Of a stretch of 64,000 nt of DNA, positions 40,698 through 50,503 are shown piece by piece; positions within the stretch are counted from its first letter, which is position 1; the number at the start of each line of letters is the position of its first letter. The DNA comes from Bacteroidia bacterium (GTDB lineage Bacteria > Bacteroidota > Bacteroidia > NS11-12g > UBA9320). The stretch covers positions 1,004,198 to 1,068,197 of the forward strand of contig JAGYJG010000001.1 in assembly GCA_018402155.1 (NCBI GenBank). The letters are read 5' to 3'. A model generated the notes under the pieces. The model ran no database searches and was not told where the DNA came from. It saw nothing but the letters and a program-made list of their open reading frames with translations. The position numbers and the translations under genes were made by a program.

Positions 40698-41554
40698 GAG
40701 ATTTGTTTTGTTTCGGTTGTGTGATACAAAGCTAAGGGTTCGATAGGTCGCCGCTCTACTTTGCCGAGGGTAAAATTATGATTTTCTGCAATTTCTGCTA
40801 ATACATCTTTAAAATAATATGCAACCGAACCTACAAAATTTACCGGAACCTCCCGAAAATTTTCATAGCACCACACATGTATATTTACGAATTTAACTAA
40901 TCCTTCATAAACCATACGCTTAAAATACGGATGATTCTTATGTTTACCTATAAAAGGCATAAAGGCGGCTAAATAGACATTTGGATTCTCTTTTTTGTGT
41001 ACAGCCTCAAAAATACCTTCTTTGGTCAAATTGTATTCTTGGCCAAAATCAGAAGCTAGCTCCTGTGGCATGCGTTTATAAAGCCATTCTGAAAGCATTA
41101 TTTTTCCAAAGTATGAGCCACTCCCCTCATCTCCCAGAATATAGCCTAATGCTGGTACTTCTTCGTGCACTTTTTCGCCATCAAAATAACAGGAGTTTGA
41201 TCCGGTACCTAAAATACAAGAAATTCCTTTTTCGCCCTGCGAAGTAGCAAGTGCAGCACCAGTAAGATCATGATCTACTTTTACATCTGTTGCACTACTA
41301 AAAAACGATCGTAATCCTTTGGCTACTATCTCATTGCGTGGAACACTGGAACAACCCGCACCATAGAAATAAACCTCTTTTATTTCGCTTTTTAGTTCAG
41401 ACAAGAGTTCGTTATCAGCCAATTTCTGTTCTATGAGCTCTGTACTGTGAAAAAATGGATTAAAACCCATCGTGCTAGTTGTGAATTGATTGCTCTTTTC
41501 ATCTATTGCCAACCAATCACATTTGGTTGAGCCACTATCTGCCACTAAAATCAT
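40694..41554 (-). CDS. BadF/BadG-type ATPase / N-acetylglucosamine kinase-like sugar kinase
   Basis: LVADSGSTKCDWLAID, CILGTGSNSCYFDG, GYILGDEGSGSYFGK; overlaps pgmB by 4 bp. Confidence 0.85.
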   Translation of the reverse strand: MILVADSGSTKCDWLAIDEKSNQFTTSTMGFNPFFHSTELIEQKLADNELLSELKSEIKEVYFYGAGCSSVPRNEIVAKGLRSFFSSATDVKVDHDLTGAALATSQGEKGISCILGTGSNSCYFDGEKVHEEVPALGYILGDEGSGSYFGKIMLSEWLYKRMPQELASDFGQEYNLTKEGIFEAVHKKENPNVYLAAFMPFIGKHKNHPYFKRMVYEGLVKFVNIHVWCYENFREVPVNFVGSVAYYFKDVLAEIAENHNFTLGKVERRPIEPLALYHTTETKQIS

Positions 41555-41582
41555 TTTATGTTCCTAAATTGCAAGCAAACTT

Positions 41583-41599
41583 AGTGTAAAATTTACACT
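41583..41599. promoter_or_regulatory. candidate operator, copy 2 of the palindrome, between divergent genes
   Basis: Perfect palindrome AGTGTAAA-A-TTTACACT. Confidence 0.7.
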
Positions 41600-41653
41600 T
41601 TGAAAAAAATAGCTAATTTTACCACGCCAAATAAGACAAAATGTTTAAAAACG

Positions 41654-42400
41654 ATGAGAGAAAAAATCAAAAATCAAACAAATCCAAATGTATCGGTTGA
41701 CTGCGTGGTCTTTGGTTTTGACGGTACAGATTTGAAGGTGCTTCTCGTACAACGAGAACTGCGAGACAATCTAAATATAAATGATGATACCCTTGTCCTT
41801 CCTGGCGATTTAATTAATGACAACGAAGACCTAGATGATGCAGCCTCAAGGATTCTTACCGGCCTCACAGGTATACGAAATATTTTTTTAGAGCAAATAG
41901 GTGCATTTGGACATCCACAGCGATTAATGAAAGAACGAGACCAAGTGTGGCTCAGAGCTATACGATTGGAACCTAGTGCACGAGTAATAACAGTTGGTTA
42001 TTTTGCACTTATAAATATTAAAAATTACAAGGTAAAGCCAGCAGGTTTTGCCAAACACATACTTTGGCACGACTACGATACTGTAAATGAATTAGGCTTT
42101 GATCACAAACTGATACTTGATACTGCCATTGCCAAATTGCGCAATAAGCTCTACAGAGAGCCCGTCGGTTTTCAGCTTTTGAGTAAAGAATTTTCAATCA
42201 ATCAACTCTATACACTCTATAATGAAATTATGGGAGGAGAAATAGACCGAAGAAACTTTAGAAGAAGAATGCTCAAAACTGGATTTTTAAAAGAAACTGA
42301 CAATTTTCAAGAAGGAGTTCCACATAAGCCAGCTCGGCTTTATACATTCGTACGCAAAGAATTTGATAACGTAAGTAAAAATAATTTCAAATTTTATTAA
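41654..42400 (+). CDS. Nudix-related transcriptional regulator (NrtR/AraR-like: Nudix-fold domain plus winged helix)
   Basis: VDCVVFGFDGTDLKVLLVQREL... degenerate Nudix box PGDLINDNEDLDDAASRILTGLTGI; C-terminal wHTH FRRRMLKTGFLKETDNFQEGVPHKPARLYTF. Start moved from TTG 41600 to ATG 41654. Confidence 0.85.
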   Translation: MREKIKNQTNPNVSVDCVVFGFDGTDLKVLLVQRELRDNLNINDDTLVLPGDLINDNEDLDDAASRILTGLTGIRNIFLEQIGAFGHPQRLMKERDQVWLRAIRLEPSARVITVGYFALINIKNYKVKPAGFAKHILWHDYDTVNELGFDHKLILDTAIAKLRNKLYREPVGFQLLSKEFSINQLYTLYNEIMGGEIDRRNFRRRMLKTGFLKETDNFQEGVPHKPARLYTFVRKEFDNVSKNNFKFY

Positions 42401-42405
42401 TTAAG

Positions 42406-43800
42406 ATGAGTCCTAGAAAACCGCAATTAAGCTTTTGGCAAATTTGGAATATGAGTTTTGGATTCTTAGGTATCCAATTTGGTTTTGCTTTACAAGGAGG
42501 TTTTATGTCCAAGATTTTTTTGAACCTGGGTGCAGAACCACATGATATACCAGGCCTATGGATAGCTGCTCCCCTAGCAGGACTGATTGTTCAGCCTATT
42601 ATTGGTTATTTGAGTGATAGAACCTGGAGTACGCGCTATGGAAGACGAAAACCGTACTTTTTAGTCGGAGCAATTTTAGCTTCTATCGCTTTGTTTTATA
42701 TGCCATATAGCCCTTTGCTATGGATCGCAGCTGGCAGTTTACTATTGCTAGATGCCTCTATCAACATTAGTATGGAACCCTTTAGGGCTTTAGTAGCAGA
42801 TAAGCTCGACGAGTCTCAGCGTTCGTATGGTTTCTTAGTACAGACACTAATCATAGGTATAGGTACGTGGGTAGCAAGCCAATTGCCAAGATTTGTTACC
42901 TACCTTGGCGCTAGTGACGTTGCTCCTGACGGCATTATTGCATCCAATATAAAAATAGCCTTCGCTATTGGAGCCGCTGTTTTCTTAATTTCCATTATTT
43001 ATACCATTTATACTACAGATGAATATCCCCCCGAAAATATTGACGAATTTTACAAAGAAAAAGAGGCAACAAAAGGTTTTACCCACGCGGTAAAAGATAT
43101 TATTGGTAATATTATAAATATGCCGCTTACTATGAAAAAACTTGGAGTGGTTCAGTTTTTCTCGTGGTTTGCTTTTTTTACGATGTGGAGTATGGCTACT
43201 CCTGCAATTACTTCCCATGTATACAATACGCCAAGTCCTGTGAGTGAAAATTTTGATTTACAAAACCAAACAGACAAACTAAAATACGAAAAAGAAACTG
43301 CAGCATTCAATAAATCTGCTGACCTTGCCGGCTCTGCTATGGGCACCTACGGTCTATCTTCTATGGTTTTTGCTTTTATTCTGTCATTTATTACCAGCAA
43401 AAAGACCATCAATAGAAAATATGTACATATGGTGAGTTTACTATTGGGCGGAGTTGGTTTTTGCGCCATGTATTTTGCCACTACCACAGCTCACCTCAAT
43501 GGATGTTATGCACTTATCGGAATAGCATGGGGCAGTATTTTATCACTGCCATACGCCATGCTCAGCAGCTCTATTGACCCTAAAAAAATGGGTGTGTTTA
43601 TGGGGCTGTTCAATATGTTTATAGTACTGCCCCAAATAGTAGCTGCCATAGGTGGCATAAATCTTTTATCTTCAATGTTTGGAGCAGGAGATATTAACCC
43701 GATGTTACTTGCAGGAAGCTCGCTGATACTTGCAGGATTTTTTAATATGCTAATAACCAACAAAAAGGCAATTCGGTATCAGCCTGAAACAAATGTATGA
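42406..43800 (+). CDS. MFS sugar transporter (SLC45/maltose transporter-like)
   Basis: FGFLGIQFGFALQGGFMSKIFLNLGAEP...IGYLSDRTWSTRYGRRKPYFLVGAI...LLLLDASINISMEPFRALVAD. Confidence 0.92.
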   Translation: MSPRKPQLSFWQIWNMSFGFLGIQFGFALQGGFMSKIFLNLGAEPHDIPGLWIAAPLAGLIVQPIIGYLSDRTWSTRYGRRKPYFLVGAILASIALFYMPYSPLLWIAAGSLLLLDASINISMEPFRALVADKLDESQRSYGFLVQTLIIGIGTWVASQLPRFVTYLGASDVAPDGIIASNIKIAFAIGAAVFLISIIYTIYTTDEYPPENIDEFYKEKEATKGFTHAVKDIIGNIINMPLTMKKLGVVQFFSWFAFFTMWSMATPAITSHVYNTPSPVSENFDLQNQTDKLKYEKETAAFNKSADLAGSAMGTYGLSSMVFAFILSFITSKKTINRKYVHMVSLLLGGVGFCAMYFATTTAHLNGCYALIGIAWGSILSLPYAMLSSSIDPKKMGVFMGLFNMFIVLPQIVAAIGGINLLSSMFGAGDINPMLLAGSSLILAGFFNMLITNKKAIRYQPETNV

Positions 43801-43989
43801 ACAATATTTCCTTAATACTTATTAATAATCTCATTTAATACAAGGATTTTATTCTGTTTATTTTATGTCTTCCCAGCGTTCTTTACTTGAAAGTGGAATC
43901 CATTCTATCTTAGAACATAGCAGATAAAACTAAAATAAGTTGATTTTTTCTAGTAGAGCAGACCGAGATGAATAATACGATGACAGATA

Positions 43990-44463
43990 TTACTGTGCAG
44001 GTGGCACACAAGGATTGCACTTCTTATGTATGTTTTGGACAAGTTTTTTTGTTTTGTCTTCTATTATAAAAGAGAATACCGGTGTTAGGTTTTCTTGGTG
44101 AAGGCAACCTATATTTATGCCTTGTTGGTGAAGAGTTTCATCTTGCATCATAGCTTCTACATCAAATTTTGGAGATAAAAAACTATAGTACTCTCCCATA
44201 ACGAGTCCCTGAACCGTTGCATTTCCATTTACAAAAGCAACTGCTACTCCATCATCAGCGCGATATTTGCTTTGATGTATATATAGCGTATCTAAAAATG
44301 GTTTTGGTGTTTTATAGTCTTCTAGCAACTCTTCTGGAGGCAAAGCACCACCGCAATAATCGCTGGTCTCAGTCAGTTCAAATTTGATACTAGAATTCAT
44401 TTTGTTGCTTTTGCAACTAAGTAACGTTAGGCTTGCTAAAAGAATTATTAAACTATTTTTCAC
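43990..44463 (-). CDS. hypothetical lipoprotein
   Basis: MKNSLIILLASLTLLSCKSNK lipobox; 157 aa. Confidence 0.6.
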   Translation of the reverse strand: MKNSLIILLASLTLLSCKSNKMNSSIKFELTETSDYCGGALPPEELLEDYKTPKPFLDTLYIHQSKYRADDGVAVAFVNGNATVQGLVMGEYYSFLSPKFDVEAMMQDETLHQQGINIGCLHQENLTPVFSFIIEDKTKKLVQNIHKKCNPCVPPAQ

Positions 44464-44542
44464 GTCACAAGAATAACACGATTTGTCTAAAAATACTTCA
44501 AAAATTCCACAACGCTAAAAATATATTAGACTAAGGCCTAAA

Positions 44543-44576
44543 AAAAGGCTGTACACTTCGCAGTGTACAGCCTTTT
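44543..44576 (-). terminator. intrinsic terminator downstream of the susCDE operon
   Basis: AAAAGGCTGTACACT-TCGC-AGTGTACAGCCTTTT, perfect 15-bp stem. Confidence 0.85.
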
Positions 44577-44594
44577 ATAGAAAATTTAAACCAA

Positions 44595-45776
44595 TTACTT
44601 TTTAGTAACTGTAATGCTTTTAGTTTCAGCTGCTGCGTCTATAACGAATACAATATCGTAAGTTCCATCAGCTTTTGCTTGCATATTTCCACCATTATCT
44701 TGAATATCAGCTGCATCTGGTCCTCCGATGATGTCACTAAAGCCCTCATTTATATCATCCCAAGTGCCTTGCGTTCTTAGTTTAAAACCTCCAGTGCTCA
44801 AAAGTTCAACACCATTGTAGGTCCAAGTATAAGTGTTGCCATCTTTAGTTGGAGTAGTTGCAAACAACTCTCCGTCCCAGTTACCATTTTTTACACCGTC
44901 ACCGATTAGTCCAACTACCACTGCAGAATAATCTCTAGAAGGAAGGTCACCTGTTCTGGTTAGTTTCGCAGTGTGTCCAGCGCCCGCAGTCCAAGTAATA
45001 GACAAGTCATAAATACCACTTTTGTCTAGTTTAAAATTAGGACCTCCGGCTTCAAGAGCGTCTAAAGTACCACCAAAGTTTGCATTAAATTTCAGCCCTT
45101 TTTGATCATTTCCAAGATCCAAAGTAGAATCAAGTTCTACTTTCCATCCGTTAGAGTAGCGAAATTTCCACTCACCGCTGCTCATTTCTGCACCAGACAC
45201 ACTCCACGTCATAGTGTTCATGTCAAACGCACTTGCAGTAAGACGAGTATCATTAGACCATCCACCTGGAGTGGCTGCACCTATAACTCCCCAGTCTACT
45301 TTCACAATAGCACCTTTTCCAGTTTCGGTATCGATAACTATGTGGTAAAGACCGTCTTCAGCTACGGTAAATTTGGTGTCAGTGGTAGCGATTGCACCAC
45401 GTTGAATACCAGAAGGCTCGTCGTTTCTGGCATCAGAGGCTGCAAAATCAGCTCCAGGACCCCAAGTAGTTCTCTCAGCACCAGCTACTTGTACAATGTT
45501 AAATCCTTCACCTGCTTTCACAGCTGCAAAGATTTCTAACAATTCTGCACGTTCTTCTTGCAATACCTCATTTCGTGTTTTGGTTAAAGTTGCTTTAATG
45601 TCAAATCCACTGTATGCTGTAGATGGGCCTTGTAGGTAAAAGCCATCTTCTACTAGCACGTTTTCTCCACCTGGAGTTACTTCTTCATCGTCTTTGCACG
45701 AGTTTAGTGTAATTACACCAAATAGCGCTGCTGCGATGGCAAGCATTTTCATTGATTTTAATACTAAATGTTTCAT
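44595..45776 (-). CDS. SusE/SusF-like outer-membrane starch-binding lipoprotein
   Basis: Lipobox LNSCKDDEE; repeated SusE/F-like starch-binding modules (TWSVSGAEMSSGEWKFRYSNGWKVELDS; TYTWTYNGVELLSTGGFKLRTQGTWDDINEG). Confidence 0.85.
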   Translation of the reverse strand: MKHLVLKSMKMLAIAAALFGVITLNSCKDDEEVTPGGENVLVEDGFYLQGPSTAYSGFDIKATLTKTRNEVLQEERAELLEIFAAVKAGEGFNIVQVAGAERTTWGPGADFAASDARNDEPSGIQRGAIATTDTKFTVAEDGLYHIVIDTETGKGAIVKVDWGVIGAATPGGWSNDTRLTASAFDMNTMTWSVSGAEMSSGEWKFRYSNGWKVELDSTLDLGNDQKGLKFNANFGGTLDALEAGGPNFKLDKSGIYDLSITWTAGAGHTAKLTRTGDLPSRDYSAVVVGLIGDGVKNGNWDGELFATTPTKDGNTYTWTYNGVELLSTGGFKLRTQGTWDDINEGFSDIIGGPDAADIQDNGGNMQAKADGTYDIVFVIDAAAETKSITVTKK

Positions 45777-45827
45777 TTCTGTTTGTTTGTTAATTTGTTA
45801 ATATATATATGTAATACTTAATGGTGG

Positions 45828-47294
45828 TTAAAAGTCTAAATTTGGATTGGCATCTATAGCCCACTGAGGTATTGGAAACGTTGTTCGCTCTGGACCGCTA
45901 GCTGTTTTTTCCCACCAAGCGTTTCCAAATTTTCCAAAGCGGATTAAGTCTTGTCTTCGATGTCCTTCACAAAACAACTCTCTGCCTCTTTCTGCCAATA
46001 TTTCGTCCAATCCGAAACCACTAGCAGCACCAGCATTTGCTCTATCTCTTACGTCTTGCACCCATTTATCTCCGGCTCCTGGGCCTCCATTTCTGATGGC
46101 ACATTCCGCTTTCATTAGTAGTATGTCTGCGTATCTAAAAACAGGAAAATCATTGTTCATATTTTCCTCAGCCCCTTTTTCTATTTCATATTTTTTTACA
46201 CGTGCTCCACTCATACGTATTTCCGCAGATGTATTCCCAGCTCCCATTACTAGAGCAGGTATTTCTGGAGTTAAAATCAAACTTTCTCCAGCTGTTTGGT
46301 CAAATAAATCTGCACCAGATGCACTTTTTTGTTGGCCAACTAAAAACCATTCCGTCTTGCGTTTATCTCCATCTGCATAGCTTTTGTAGTGGTTTTCTAG
46401 GGCGGCAAACCCATTCCAAGGTTCTACAGCCATTTCAAAAGTATTATTGCTCAAGTAGTGAAGTGTTCGCATATGTAAACGGAATCCAGGGGCATCAAAT
46501 TCGTCGAACAAAATGGTAAAAATATTTTCATTTACGGCAACGTTATTAGCTGCAAATGGAGCGGTAACCGTGTTATCTAGCGAGTATATACCCAAATCTA
46601 TCACACTATCGCACATAGCCTCGGCTTTGTCGTATGCAGGTGTACCTGTATACACTTCCGCATTTAAATATATTTTGGCGAGAAGGGTATATCCCATACC
46701 CCTGCTCACTGCAAATTTATTGGCGCTAAGTGGTAGCAACGGTATACTTGATTTCAGGTCTTCTACCAAAAAATTATAGATTTCTTGTCGCTTAGCTTTA
46801 GTAGGAGCTTCTGGTGCGTTTTTGAAAGAGGTAATTAATGGTACATCTCCATAATTATCCATTAATAAGTACAAGAAAAAAGCGCGAAGTGTTTTCAGTT
46901 TGGCTATGCTTTCTGCAATACTTGGATCAGCGGCCTCATCTTCCAAAAGGTCCAAAAGTTTGTTTGCCTCTCTCACCCCGTCGTACATATGGCTCCACAT
47001 GGAGTTTATTGCATCTACATCATTGGTCCACTCGTGAGTGTGTAGCACTCGCCATTTTCCGCCATCGTTCCAGTCATTTCCACGTACAGGAAATGCTATT
47101 TCATCGCTAGTAACTTCTTGTGCCCAAAACCACCATCCTGCGTCATCTATCAAATCTCTAAGCTCAGCGTACACTACTCCCGGGTCTGGTTTTGCGGTTG
47201 ACGTAGCGTCATACAATGCGTCATCAAATTTTGTACATGAGAACGAGCCAAGAAGCATAGCTACTAGAAGAATTGATTTAAATGTATTTTTCAT
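45828..47294 (-). CDS. SusD/RagB-like outer-membrane lipoprotein
   Basis: Lipobox GSFSCTKFDD; C-terminal FPVFRYADILLMKAECAIRNG...LDEILAERGRELFCEGHRRQDLIRFGKF. Confidence 0.96.
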   Translation of the reverse strand: MKNTFKSILLVAMLLGSFSCTKFDDALYDATSTAKPDPGVVYAELRDLIDDAGWWFWAQEVTSDEIAFPVRGNDWNDGGKWRVLHTHEWTNDVDAINSMWSHMYDGVREANKLLDLLEDEAADPSIAESIAKLKTLRAFFLYLLMDNYGDVPLITSFKNAPEAPTKAKRQEIYNFLVEDLKSSIPLLPLSANKFAVSRGMGYTLLAKIYLNAEVYTGTPAYDKAEAMCDSVIDLGIYSLDNTVTAPFAANNVAVNENIFTILFDEFDAPGFRLHMRTLHYLSNNTFEMAVEPWNGFAALENHYKSYADGDKRKTEWFLVGQQKSASGADLFDQTAGESLILTPEIPALVMGAGNTSAEIRMSGARVKKYEIEKGAEENMNNDFPVFRYADILLMKAECAIRNGGPGAGDKWVQDVRDRANAGAASGFGLDEILAERGRELFCEGHRRQDLIRFGKFGNAWWEKTASGPERTTFPIPQWAIDANPNLDF

Positions 47295-47307
47295 ATACGT
47301 AATCTAT

Positions 47308-50304
47308 TTAAAAAGAGGTATTTACACCTATACTTATACTTTGAGTTCTAGGATAAACGTCATATTGGTCTCTACCAAACTCAGTACCGCTAAAATTAAG
47401 TTCAGGATCTAATCCTGAGTATTTGGTCCACATCCAAATATTGTTACCTGTTAAAAAGACTCTCAGGTTTCTTATTTTACTTTCTTTTTTAAAGGGTATA
47501 TTATAACCAAGAGAGATATTATCTAGTTTGATGAAATCACCATCCTCGAGGTAATAAGTGCTAATAGTAGGATCACTCGTTATGTTTGCATTAGTACCTT
47601 CTATGGCTGACGCTAATACATTTTGGTTTGGTGCATCTGCAGGATTACTAAACACCATTTTGGTTACATTAAATATCTGGTGCCCAAAAATTCCTCGCAG
47701 AGCAAAACTAGCATCAAATCCTTTGTAAATTCGAAAATAATTTGACCAGCCAATGATAACATCCGGTTGTGCACTCCCTACAAATTGTCTTTGAGCACGG
47801 GTTACATCCCGAGTGACTCCACCTGCCTCAGTTTCAAACAAGAATTTTCCGTCGGCTGAAAACCCTGCAAAAACTGGCAAAAAGAATGACCCTATTTCGT
47901 GTCCGGGCAGTATCACTTGTGTAAAGTTATCGCCCCCTACAAGCCCTCTACCCGAAACATAGAGCTTTTTAATTCCCAAACTATTCGCTTCTAGATTTCC
48001 TAGAGTTATTGTTTCTTGTTTATTGGTAGAAGCTGCAAGTGTAGTTTTCCATTCGAAATTTTTCTTTCTTACAACTACAGCATTCACGGTAAGCTCTAAT
48101 CCTCTGTTTCTAATTTCACCAGAATTTTCAAATTTCAATGGTGCTATATTCGGCGGTATTGGCACAGCTACTTCCATTACTAGACCTGTAGTAGTTTTGT
48201 TGTAAAGCTCTAGTGAGCCTGTGATTCTGTTTTTGAATAAACCGAAATCTAATCCAATATTTACTTCGTTTACTTCTTCCCAAGCTAAATTAGGATTTGC
48301 AATATTGCCGCGATTATTGTTCCAAAAAATAACTTCTTCTCCAGTTTCAGAGTCTATACCTTTACTAGTTGGTTGGTACCGTACTCTATCTATATCACTT
48401 GGTATATCAGCATTTCCGGTAAGTCCATAACCTACTCTGAGCCTAAGGTCTGACACCTTGGTAAGATTTTTCATGAAATTTTCCTTCTTGATATTCCAAG
48501 CCCCAGAAACAGCCCAAAAAGTACCCCACTCTACATCATCGCCGTATTTGGTAGATTTGTCTCTTCGAAGCGAAGCAGTAACGTAGTATTTCTTATCAAA
48601 ATCATAAATAGCTCTCGAAAAAAGTGAGGCTAAACCTACAGGAGTATTCCTAAAAGAAGAAGCATACCCCCACTCTAGTTGACTGTATGCACCAAGATTG
48701 TCTGCTCCCACACTTTCATAAAAGGGATCAATGTTTCGTGCCTCAGCTCTAAAACCTTCTTGATACTCATTTTGCCAACTGTGCCCGCCTATCACATTTA
48801 AACTGTGTTTTTCTTGAAAAGTAGTAGTGTAGCTTAGTATTTCTGAGAGGTAAGCATACCGCTTATTGCCATAGCTTCTGCTCGCCAAACCATTGGTTCT
48901 ATTACTAAATGCTGATGCTGGCTCTGCGTACCAAGACTGCTGATCGTCTCTACCTAATGCACCTGTTACCCGAGCTTGTAGTTTATCTGTAATATCATAG
49001 CTTAAATCTACATTAGCCAAAAATCTTTTTGCATCACGAGTATTTGTGATTTGATCAATCATAGCCACAGGATTATTATACTGAAAATTTCTATCTGTCT
49101 CAAAAAACTCACCTGGAGCGCTAAAAACAGGGTCGGTAGGCGATCTACGCATAGCTTGGTAAATCACATTTTTTGGGTCGCTACCTCCATCATATTTCAC
49201 GTAGTTATTTTCTTCTAAGGTAGCACTTACTCTTGCAGAAACAATAAGTTTATCATTTAAAGCCTTTTGAGCTATGTTAAAACGAGCAATGTTTCTTGTT
49301 TTATCCGTTCCTTTGATAACACCTGTGAGCGAGTTGGAGGAAATAGAAAAACGGTAATTTGTATTTTCATCACTTTTGCTAATCGCCACAGTATGTTGCT
49401 GGGATATGCCTGTTCTATATATTTCGTCTAGCCAATCTATATTGCCGCCATTATCTTTAAAATTTGCATTATTTGTTTTCGCTGCATACGCTCTTAATTC
49501 ATCTCCACTCAAAAAATCAAGTCGATTGGCCACTCGATCAAAGGATACAAAGTTATTGTACTCTACGCGAACTTGATCCGAGGTTCTTCCTCCAGCAAAA
49601 CTCCCTCCTTTGGTAGTTATAATAATAACACCATTACTACCTTGAGTTCCATATAATGAGGTAGATGCAGCATCTTTTAACACGTTAAATGAAGCAATAT
49701 CATCAGGATTTAAAGTAGTCGGATCTACACCAATAACTCCGTCTACAACATAAAGTGGACCCGTACCTCCGGTAATACTTGCACTACCACGAATATTGAC
49801 ACTAAAACCCGCATTAGGGTCTCCTCCTTGCTTGGAGACGTTCACACCTGCTGCTTTACCTTGCATACCTTGTATTGGGTCAGTAATCATACCCTTATTT
49901 AGCTCTTCTGCACTTACTTGTGTTACTGCACCTGTTTTGTCACTTTTTCTCTGAGTTCCGTAGGCTATCACTAATACTTCATCCAAATCATCATCTGAGA
50001 CAAGTTTTACATCAAATAACGTTCGATTACCTAAACTCAAAGTTTGCTCTTTATAGCCCACAAAAGAGATAGTTATGGCCGAAACACCCGAAACAGCACT
50101 CAGATTAAACCTACCTTTTTCGTCGGATATAGCTCCACCACTTCCACCTACTGGCTTTACATATGCTCCCACCAAAGGCTCAGATGTTTTACTATCCGTT
50201 ACAGTTCCAGAAATAACTGTTTGTGCAGAAACACAAAATCCAATCAAAACTAAAGCAAATGTTCCTAGTAAGCTTGCTTGAGCTTTTAGTACTTTTATTC
50301 TCAT
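47308..50304 (-). CDS. SusC/RagA-family TonB-linked outer-membrane protein
   Basis: VISGTVTDSKTSEPLVGAYVKPVG; IAYGTQRKSDKTGAVTQVSAEEL; PLYVVDGVIGVDPTTLNPDDIASFNVLKDAASTSLYGTQGSNGVIIITTK. Confidence 0.97.
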   Translation of the reverse strand: MRIKVLKAQASLLGTFALVLIGFCVSAQTVISGTVTDSKTSEPLVGAYVKPVGGSGGAISDEKGRFNLSAVSGVSAITISFVGYKEQTLSLGNRTLFDVKLVSDDDLDEVLVIAYGTQRKSDKTGAVTQVSAEELNKGMITDPIQGMQGKAAGVNVSKQGGDPNAGFSVNIRGSASITGGTGPLYVVDGVIGVDPTTLNPDDIASFNVLKDAASTSLYGTQGSNGVIIITTKGGSFAGGRTSDQVRVEYNNFVSFDRVANRLDFLSGDELRAYAAKTNNANFKDNGGNIDWLDEIYRTGISQQHTVAISKSDENTNYRFSISSNSLTGVIKGTDKTRNIARFNIAQKALNDKLIVSARVSATLEENNYVKYDGGSDPKNVIYQAMRRSPTDPVFSAPGEFFETDRNFQYNNPVAMIDQITNTRDAKRFLANVDLSYDITDKLQARVTGALGRDDQQSWYAEPASAFSNRTNGLASRSYGNKRYAYLSEILSYTTTFQEKHSLNVIGGHSWQNEYQEGFRAEARNIDPFYESVGADNLGAYSQLEWGYASSFRNTPVGLASLFSRAIYDFDKKYYVTASLRRDKSTKYGDDVEWGTFWAVSGAWNIKKENFMKNLTKVSDLRLRVGYGLTGNADIPSDIDRVRYQPTSKGIDSETGEEVIFWNNNRGNIANPNLAWEEVNEVNIGLDFGLFKNRITGSLELYNKTTTGLVMEVAVPIPPNIAPLKFENSGEIRNRGLELTVNAVVVRKKNFEWKTTLAASTNKQETITLGNLEANSLGIKKLYVSGRGLVGGDNFTQVILPGHEIGSFFLPVFAGFSADGKFLFETEAGGVTRDVTRAQRQFVGSAQPDVIIGWSNYFRIYKGFDASFALRGIFGHQIFNVTKMVFSNPADAPNQNVLASAIEGTNANITSDPTISTYYLEDGDFIKLDNISLGYNIPFKKESKIRNLRVFLTGNNIWMWTKYSGLDPELNFSGTEFGRDQYDVYPRTQSISIGVNTSF

Positions 50305-50325
50305 TTGTTACTTAAATATGTGCTT

Positions 50326-50342
50326 AGTGTTAAAATTACGCT
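50326..50342. promoter_or_regulatory. candidate operator, copy 3, just downstream of the susC promoter
   Basis: AGTGTTAAAATTACGCT within the larger near-palindrome CTTAGTGTTAAAATTACGCTAAG (50323-50345). Confidence 0.65.
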
Positions 50343-50356
50343 AAGTAAACTTTCCA

Positions 50357-50386
50357 CAAATATATGTTCAGTTGTGAATACCGCAA
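50357..50386 (-). promoter_or_regulatory. predicted susC promoter
   Basis: On the minus strand: TTG-N19-TATATTTG, matching the Bacteroidota -33/-7 pattern. Confidence 0.65.
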
Positions 50387-50503
50387 CTTTTATTGAAAAA
50401 AAAATAATTTTTTCTCAATACTTGTATTTGTTATTAAATATATAATAATCAACGTATTAAAAGTGAATTTTGCTACATAATTAAATTGCCTTAATGACCA
50501 CTT

